Source: Candidatus Binatia bacterium | GTDB lineage: Bacteria; Eisenbacteria; RBG-16-71-46; SZUA-252 | NCBI GenBank assembly: GCA_035631035.1 | Contig: DASQJL010000117.1 | Coordinates: forward strand, 1 to 33,539 | Direction: 5' to 3' | Length of the DNA stretch: 33,539 nucleotides | In this document: positions 29,363-33,539 of the stretch, in pieces | Numbering within the stretch: the first letter of the stretch is position 1 | Layout: each line of letters begins with the position of its first letter | Made by a program: the position numbers and the translations under genes | Notes under the pieces: model-generated | What the model was told of the DNA's origin: nothing | What the model saw: the letters and a program-made list of their open reading frames with translations, nothing else | Databases searched by the model: none

Positions 29363-30427
29363 ATGGACGCCAGCCAGGCATTGCTGAAGGAACTGTGCGA
29401 GGGCTTCGGCCCTCCGGGCCACGAGACCGAGATCGCGGGGATGATGAAGAAGCACCTGCGTGGCCTCGGCGAGGTGACCCAGGACGGGCTTGGAAGCATC
29501 CTCTGCAAGAAGAAGGGAACGGCCGATCAACCCCGCGTGCTGGTTGCGGGGCACATGGACGAGGTCGGGTTCATGGTGAAGGGGATCACGCCCGAGGGCT
29601 TCATCAAGTTCCTGCCCATGGGCGGGTGGTGGGGCCACGTCGTCCTCGCGCAGAAGGTGCGCATCCGGACCCGGAAGGGCGACGTGCTCGGCGTGGTCGG
29701 ATCCAAGCCGCCTCACGAGCTGCAGGAAGAGGAGCGGCGGAAGGTCCTCGAGCTCAAGGACATGTTCATCGACGTGGGCGCCACGTCCTACTTCGACGTG
29801 CGGAAGAAGCTTGGAATCCGCCCCGGCGATCCGATCGTTCCCGAGTCGGGCTTCGACGTCATGGCGAATCCGCGGCTCTACCTCGCGAAGGCGTTGGACA
29901 ACCGCGTCGGCTGCGGGCTGGTCGTCGACATGCTGCGGGGACTCAAGGAGGCGCGCCACCCGAACACCGTGTACGGCGTGGCGACCACCATGGAAGAGGT
30001 GGGGCTGCGCGGCGCCCAGACCGCCGTGGCCTCGGTGAAGCCGCAGGTGGCGATCGCCGTGGACGTGGGGATCGCGCACGACACGCCGGGCTCGATGGGC
30101 GACGGGGACGAGAAGCTGGGCGCCGGCGTGGGCATCCTGGTCTACGACGCCACCCTGATCCCGAACGTCGGACTCCGCGACCTGGCCGTCGAGATCTGCG
30201 AGAAGCAGAAGATCCCGTTCCATCTCGGGACGGTGGAGCGCGGCGGCACCGACGCGGGCCGCTTCCACGTGTACGACACGGGAATCCCGTCGCTCGTCAT
30301 CTTCATTCCGACCCGGTACATCCACAGCCACGCGACGATCATGGACCGCAAGGACTACGACGCGGGCGTGCGGCTCCTGGTCGAGCTGGCCAAGCGTCTC
30401 GACGCCAAAACGGTGGGAGGGCTCTGA
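29363..30427 (+). CDS. M42-family metallo-aminopeptidase (glutamyl aminopeptidase / endoglucanase-like)
   Basis: A 354-residue cytosolic peptidase with all family metal and catalytic residues: GHMDEVGFMV (His64, Asp66), KALDNRVGCGL (bridging Asp179), ATTMEEVGLRGAQTA (general base Glu211 and ligand Glu212), VDVGIAHDTPG (Asp234) and RYIHSHA (His321). M42 enzymes form large tetrahedral dodecamers that trim peptides from the N-terminus; some relatives are annotated as endoglucanases. ATG 29363 is chosen for its AGGAG site; a GTG/TTG frame extends further upstream across the promoter. Its TGA overlaps the aquaporin ATG (TGATG). Confidence 0.95.
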   Translation: MDASQALLKELCEGFGPPGHETEIAGMMKKHLRGLGEVTQDGLGSILCKKKGTADQPRVLVAGHMDEVGFMVKGITPEGFIKFLPMGGWWGHVVLAQKVRIRTRKGDVLGVVGSKPPHELQEEERRKVLELKDMFIDVGATSYFDVRKKLGIRPGDPIVPESGFDVMANPRLYLAKALDNRVGCGLVVDMLRGLKEARHPNTVYGVATTMEEVGLRGAQTAVASVKPQVAIAVDVGIAHDTPGSMGDGDEKLGAGVGILVYDATLIPNVGLRDLAVEICEKQKIPFHLGTVERGGTDAGRFHVYDTGIPSLVIFIPTRYIHSHATIMDRKDYDAGVRLLVELAKRLDAKTVGGL

Positions 30428-31095
30428 TGCCCAGCGCGAGGAGATTCCTGGCGGAGTTCCTGGGTACCTTCGGACTCGTCCTGTTCGGAGCGGGAGCGAT
30501 TCTCCAGCAGCAGATGACGCAGACCGTGGGCACGACGGGGATCGCGGTGGCGCACGGCCTCGCGATCATGGTCGGCATCTACGCGCTGGGACACATCTCC
30601 GGCGGCCACTTCAATCCGGCCGTGAGCTTCGCCATGTTCCTCACGCGCCGCCTCTCGGCGGGGATGACGCTGCTCTACTGGGTGGCCCAGTTGGCCGGAG
30701 CCGTGGTCGCGGCCTGGATCCTGGCCGTGGCCTACCACAACGGGGCGGCCGACGCGCATCTCGGCGCTCCGGTGGCCGATCCCTCGATCCGGCCCTCCCT
30801 GGCCGCGCTCCTCGAGGGGATCGCCGCCTTCATGCTGGTGCTCGTGGTCTTCGGCTCCGCCGTGGACCCCCGAGCTCCCAAGGGCTTCTACGGCCTCGCG
30901 ATCGGACTCACCCTGACGGCGAACATCCTGATGGGCGGGGTTCTAACCGGTATGGCCTTCAACCCCGCGCGCGCCTTCGGGCCCGCCCTGGTGGCGGGCT
31001 TCTGGCAGGACCAGTGGGTATACTGGGTGGGGCCGCTCCTAGGGGGCGGGGTGGCCGGCATCCTCTACGATCGTTTCTTTCTCGAGCGCGCCTGA
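30427..31095 (+). CDS. Aquaporin / MIP-family channel
   Basis: A 222-residue membrane channel with six hydrophobic helices and both half-helix motifs: HISGGHFNPAVS (Asn64-Ala66) and GMAFNPARAFGPAL (Asn179-Arg182). Against E. coli AqpZ the helix-2 selectivity position (Phe43 there) is His43 here (AVAHGL), the helix-5 position (His174 there) falls on Ile167, and Arg182 is kept. A His/Ile/Arg filter resembles plant TIP and archaeal AqpM channels more than classical water channels, so ammonia, urea or hydrogen peroxide may pass as well as water; this is inference. Its ATG overlaps the peptidase stop, so translation is coupled. Confidence 0.93.
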   Translation: MPSARRFLAEFLGTFGLVLFGAGAILQQQMTQTVGTTGIAVAHGLAIMVGIYALGHISGGHFNPAVSFAMFLTRRLSAGMTLLYWVAQLAGAVVAAWILAVAYHNGAADAHLGAPVADPSIRPSLAALLEGIAAFMLVLVVFGSAVDPRAPKGFYGLAIGLTLTANILMGGVLTGMAFNPARAFGPALVAGFWQDQWVYWVGPLLGGGVAGILYDRFFLERA

Positions 31096-31119
31096 GCCGT
31101 ACCCGCGCGCGGGGTGAAG

Positions 31120-33539
31120 ATGGACCCGCAGCGTGAATTGCAGCGCGACCTCGCTCCGCGCATCGCGGGCGAGGTTCGCACCGATCCGATCACCCTCGCT
31201 CTCTTCGCGACGGCGGCCTGCATCTTCCGCAGGAAGCCGCTAGCCGTCGTGTCCCCCCGGTCGACCTCGGACGTCGCGGCCGTCATGGCATTCGCCTCCG
31301 AGCACGGGATCCCGGTCACGCCCCGCGGCGGGGGCTCTTCGCTCGCCGGCGCGGCGCTGGGGCCCGGGATCATCCTCGACTTCTCGGCGCACATGCACCA
31401 CGTGCTCGAGGTGGATCCCGGCCAGCGGCGCGTGCGCGTGGAGCCGGGCGCGATCCACACGCGCGTGCAGCGCGCGGCCGCGCCCTACGGCCTGCGCCTG
31501 GGTCCCGATCCCTCGTCGGGGGATTTCTGCACCATCGGCGGAAACATCGGAACGAACGCCGCCGGCGCCCACACGCTTCGCCACGGCACGACCAAGGATC
31601 ATCTCGAGGCGCTCACCGTCGTGCTCCACGACGGGGCCGTGGTCCGCCTGGGCGAGGGCGCCTCGGGAGACGAGCCCTCGGCCTGGACGCGCACGGCCGA
31701 GCACCTGACCGAGATCCTTCGCGCCGGAGCGCCGCGGTTCTTGCCGGAGCGCCCCCGCGCGAACAAGAACTCCTGCGGCTACGACCTCTGGGGCGCGTGG
31801 AGCCCCGGGGACCAAGTCTCCTCCATCGAGCCGCGCTTCGATCCGATCCGGCTCCTGTGCGGGTCCGAGGGGACGCTCGGCATCGTGACCGAGGCGACGA
31901 TGCGCCTCGTCCCGAAGCCCTTGGCCACCGCGGTCGCGCTCCTCTACTTCGCCTCGTGGCACGAAGCGACGGAGGCGGTGCTCGAGGCGCGGCGCGCGGG
32001 CGCCTCGGCGATCGAGGCGATGGACCACACCTTCCTCGAGTTCGTGAAGAAGGACCGCCCCGACCTCCGCGACCTGATCCCCGACCGGTTCGAGGCGGGG
32101 CTTCTGGTCGAGTTCGAGGGCGCGGCGGACGAGGAGGCGCGGACCGGCCTGGCCGCGATCGAGGAGTGGGTCGCGGCGCGCCCGGGGAAGGTGCTCGATT
32201 TCCGCGCCGCGCGCGACGCGGCCGAGCGGGCGGCGCTCTGGAGCGTCCGGCGGGCCGCCCTGCCGCTGGTCTACCGCGCCGAGCCGGTCGAGCGGCCGAT
32301 GAACTTCATCGACGACACCGCCGTCCCCGCCGAGGCGCTCGGCGAGTACATCGGCGGGCTCCGCTCCATCTTCGCCAAGCACCGGACCCGCTACGTCGTC
32401 TTCGGCCACGCGGGGAACGGGAACGTGCATGTCGTGCCGCTGCTGGATCCGCACGAGGCCACCTTCGTCCCGCGCATGGCCGCGATGGCCGAGGACGCCT
32501 TCGAGCTGACGTGGCGTCTCGGGGGGACCATCACCGGGGAGCACGGCGACGGCGTGCTCCGGGCGCCCTATCTGCGCCGGCAGTATCCCGAGTCGTACGA
32601 CGTGATGGCCGAGATCAAGCGCGCGCTCGATCCCCGCGGCATCTTGAATCCCGGCTCGGTCATCTCGGATGCCGCGACCTTCCCGGGCGACTCGCTCCGC
32701 TACACCAACGAGTACGTCGCGACCGGCACCGTCTTCGACGAGCCCGACTACCGGGCGATGATCGAGCACTGCCACGGCTGCGGCACCTGCCGCGACTACT
32801 GCCCGGTCGGAAGCACGACGCTGATCGAGCCGCACGCCGCGCGCGCCAAGGCCTCGCTCCTGATGGAGCTGATCCGGGGCGCGCTCCATCCCGACATGCT
32901 GACCGACAAGCCCTTCAAGGAGGTCATGGACTCCTGCTTCAACTGCAAGCTCTGCCTGAGCGAGTGCCCGAGCCAGGTGGACATCCCGGGGCTGGCGGTG
33001 GCCGCCCGGCGCGCGTTCGTGGAGAAGAAGGGGATGCCGCTCCGGAACTGGGTGCTCGGGAATTCGTCGAGAGTGGCGCGGGTCGCGTCGGTCGCGCCGG
33101 GGCTGGTGAACGCGGCGATCGGCAATCCCGCCGAGCGCGCGGCGCGCGAGTCGGTGGGGAAGATCGCGGGGAAGCTCGACCTGCCGCGCTTCCGCAGGTC
33201 GTTCCGCGTGGGCGACGAGGGGTCGAAGCGGGCGCTCGCGCTTCCGCTCATGCCGGCGGAATCACCGGGTGGCGCCACGCCGCCGGGGATCGCCGGCGAG
33301 GGCCTCGGGCCCGGCGCGCACGCTCCGGGCTCGAACCACCACGCGCGGCTCGGCCCTCTGCCGCCGCGGCAGGTGCCGATCACCAAGAAGGTCGCCTACT
33401 TCGCCGGCTGCTTCGCCCGCTTCCATGACCCCGAGGGAGAAGCCGCCGCCACGGTGAAGGTGCTCGAGGCGAACGGCGTCGAGGTCGTGGTGCCCGATCA
33501 GCGCTGCTGCGGCATCGCGCTCATCACGATGGGCGCCGA
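31120..33539 (+). CDS. FAD-linked oxidoreductase with two 4Fe-4S motifs and CCG domain (D-lactate/glycolate dehydrogenase-like), 3' partial
   Basis: An open frame of 806 codons that leaves the window on the right. In order: FAD-binding type 4 domain (about 40-250; VTPRGGGSSLAGAALGPG, GGNIGTNAAGAHTLRHGTTKDH, CGSEGTLGIVTE), FAD-oxidase C-terminal domain (about 280-525; FGHAGNGNVHVVPLLD, TGEHGDGVLRAPYL), and two ferredoxin-like Cys sets, CHGCGTCRDYCP (551-561) and CFNCKLCLSECP (606-616). Last is the start of a CCG domain (FAGCF ... RCCGIA, Cys796-797). This is the GlcD-GlpC fusion type that oxidises D-2-hydroxy acids and passes electrons through Fe-S clusters to the quinone pool. The start at ATG 31120 has GGGGTGAAG upstream, 24 bases after the aquaporin. 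The exact substrate is not readable. Confidence 0.92.
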   Translation, partial: MDPQRELQRDLAPRIAGEVRTDPITLALFATAACIFRRKPLAVVSPRSTSDVAAVMAFASEHGIPVTPRGGGSSLAGAALGPGIILDFSAHMHHVLEVDPGQRRVRVEPGAIHTRVQRAAAPYGLRLGPDPSSGDFCTIGGNIGTNAAGAHTLRHGTTKDHLEALTVVLHDGAVVRLGEGASGDEPSAWTRTAEHLTEILRAGAPRFLPERPRANKNSCGYDLWGAWSPGDQVSSIEPRFDPIRLLCGSEGTLGIVTEATMRLVPKPLATAVALLYFASWHEATEAVLEARRAGASAIEAMDHTFLEFVKKDRPDLRDLIPDRFEAGLLVEFEGAADEEARTGLAAIEEWVAARPGKVLDFRAARDAAERAALWSVRRAALPLVYRAEPVERPMNFIDDTAVPAEALGEYIGGLRSIFAKHRTRYVVFGHAGNGNVHVVPLLDPHEATFVPRMAAMAEDAFELTWRLGGTITGEHGDGVLRAPYLRRQYPESYDVMAEIKRALDPRGILNPGSVISDAATFPGDSLRYTNEYVATGTVFDEPDYRAMIEHCHGCGTCRDYCPVGSTTLIEPHAARAKASLLMELIRGALHPDMLTDKPFKEVMDSCFNCKLCLSECPSQVDIPGLAVAARRAFVEKKGMPLRNWVLGNSSRVARVASVAPGLVNAAIGNPAERAARESVGKIAGKLDLPRFRRSFRVGDEGSKRALALPLMPAESPGGATPPGIAGEGLGPGAHAPGSNHHARLGPLPPRQVPITKKVAYFAGCFARFHDPEGEAAATVKVLEANGVEVVVPDQRCCGIALITMGA

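Noticed and set aside
1-33539. Search for tRNA, rRNA, CRISPR, insertion sequences, integrases and toxin-antitoxin genes
   Set aside because: No intergenic stretch is long enough or shows the needed folds or repeats, and no coding region resembles a transposase, recombinase or toxin.

Overview
The window is 33.5 kb of very GC-rich bacterial chromosome, densely packed, with 25 protein-coding genes that I can support (the last one runs off the right edge). I see no rRNA, tRNA, CRISPR array, insertion sequence or phage gene. The envelope proteins point to a diderm: Wzi-like barrels, small 8-strand-type barrels, lipoproteins, and secreted proteins ending in a FlgD/T9SS-like beta-sandwich tail. The tail and the module before it, with its motif DHDADGVPDLMV, resemble proteins I associate with uncultivated lineages such as Candidatus Eisenbacteria. 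That placement is inference from style, not proof.

Layout. 39-3003 (+): a secreted repeat protein, a DUF2233/NAGPA-like protein and a STAS-domain protein. 3008-4621 (-): Wzi-like barrel 1. 4733-5278 (+): GNAT acetyltransferase. 5244-7449 (-): CYTH-CHAD protein and SixA-like phosphatase. 7530-10563 (+): lipoprotein and a Ser/Thr kinase with TolB/FlgO-like and TPR regions. 10560-12112 (-): ECF sigma factor and FecR-domain membrane protein, overlapping as ATGA. 12347-15575 (+): two overlapping Ppx/GppA-HD genes. 15677-19177 (+): an 1166-residue secreted protein with Ig/cadherin-like and FG-GAP repeats. 19114-22061 (-): dtxR-like regulator, feoA, feoB and a small Cys-containing membrane protein, all overlapping. 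22180-24312 (+): polyphosphate kinase. 24381-24932 (+): Yip1-like membrane protein. 24942-26522 (-): Wzi-like barrel 2. 26766-29187 (+): two small outer-membrane barrels and a glycine-zipper lipoprotein, closed by a strong terminator. 29363 to the end (+): M42 aminopeptidase, aquaporin and a large FAD/Fe-S oxidoreductase.

Two themes stand out. First, polyphosphate: PPK1 (synthesis), two Ppx/GppA proteins (degradation or sensing), a CHAD protein (polyphosphate binding) with a CYTH triphosphatase domain, and a SixA-type phosphohistidine phosphatase all lie within 19 kb. Second, ferrous iron uptake: a self-contained dtxR-feoA-feoB operon shares its upstream region with ppk, and a palindrome that looks like a DtxR-family operator lies in that region. 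Several genes without a Shine-Dalgarno sequence have promoter-like elements placed so that transcripts would begin at or near the start codon, suggesting leaderless mRNAs. No intergenic gap exceeds 300 bases; the two longest (12113-12346 and 26523-26765) hold regulatory-looking sequence only.
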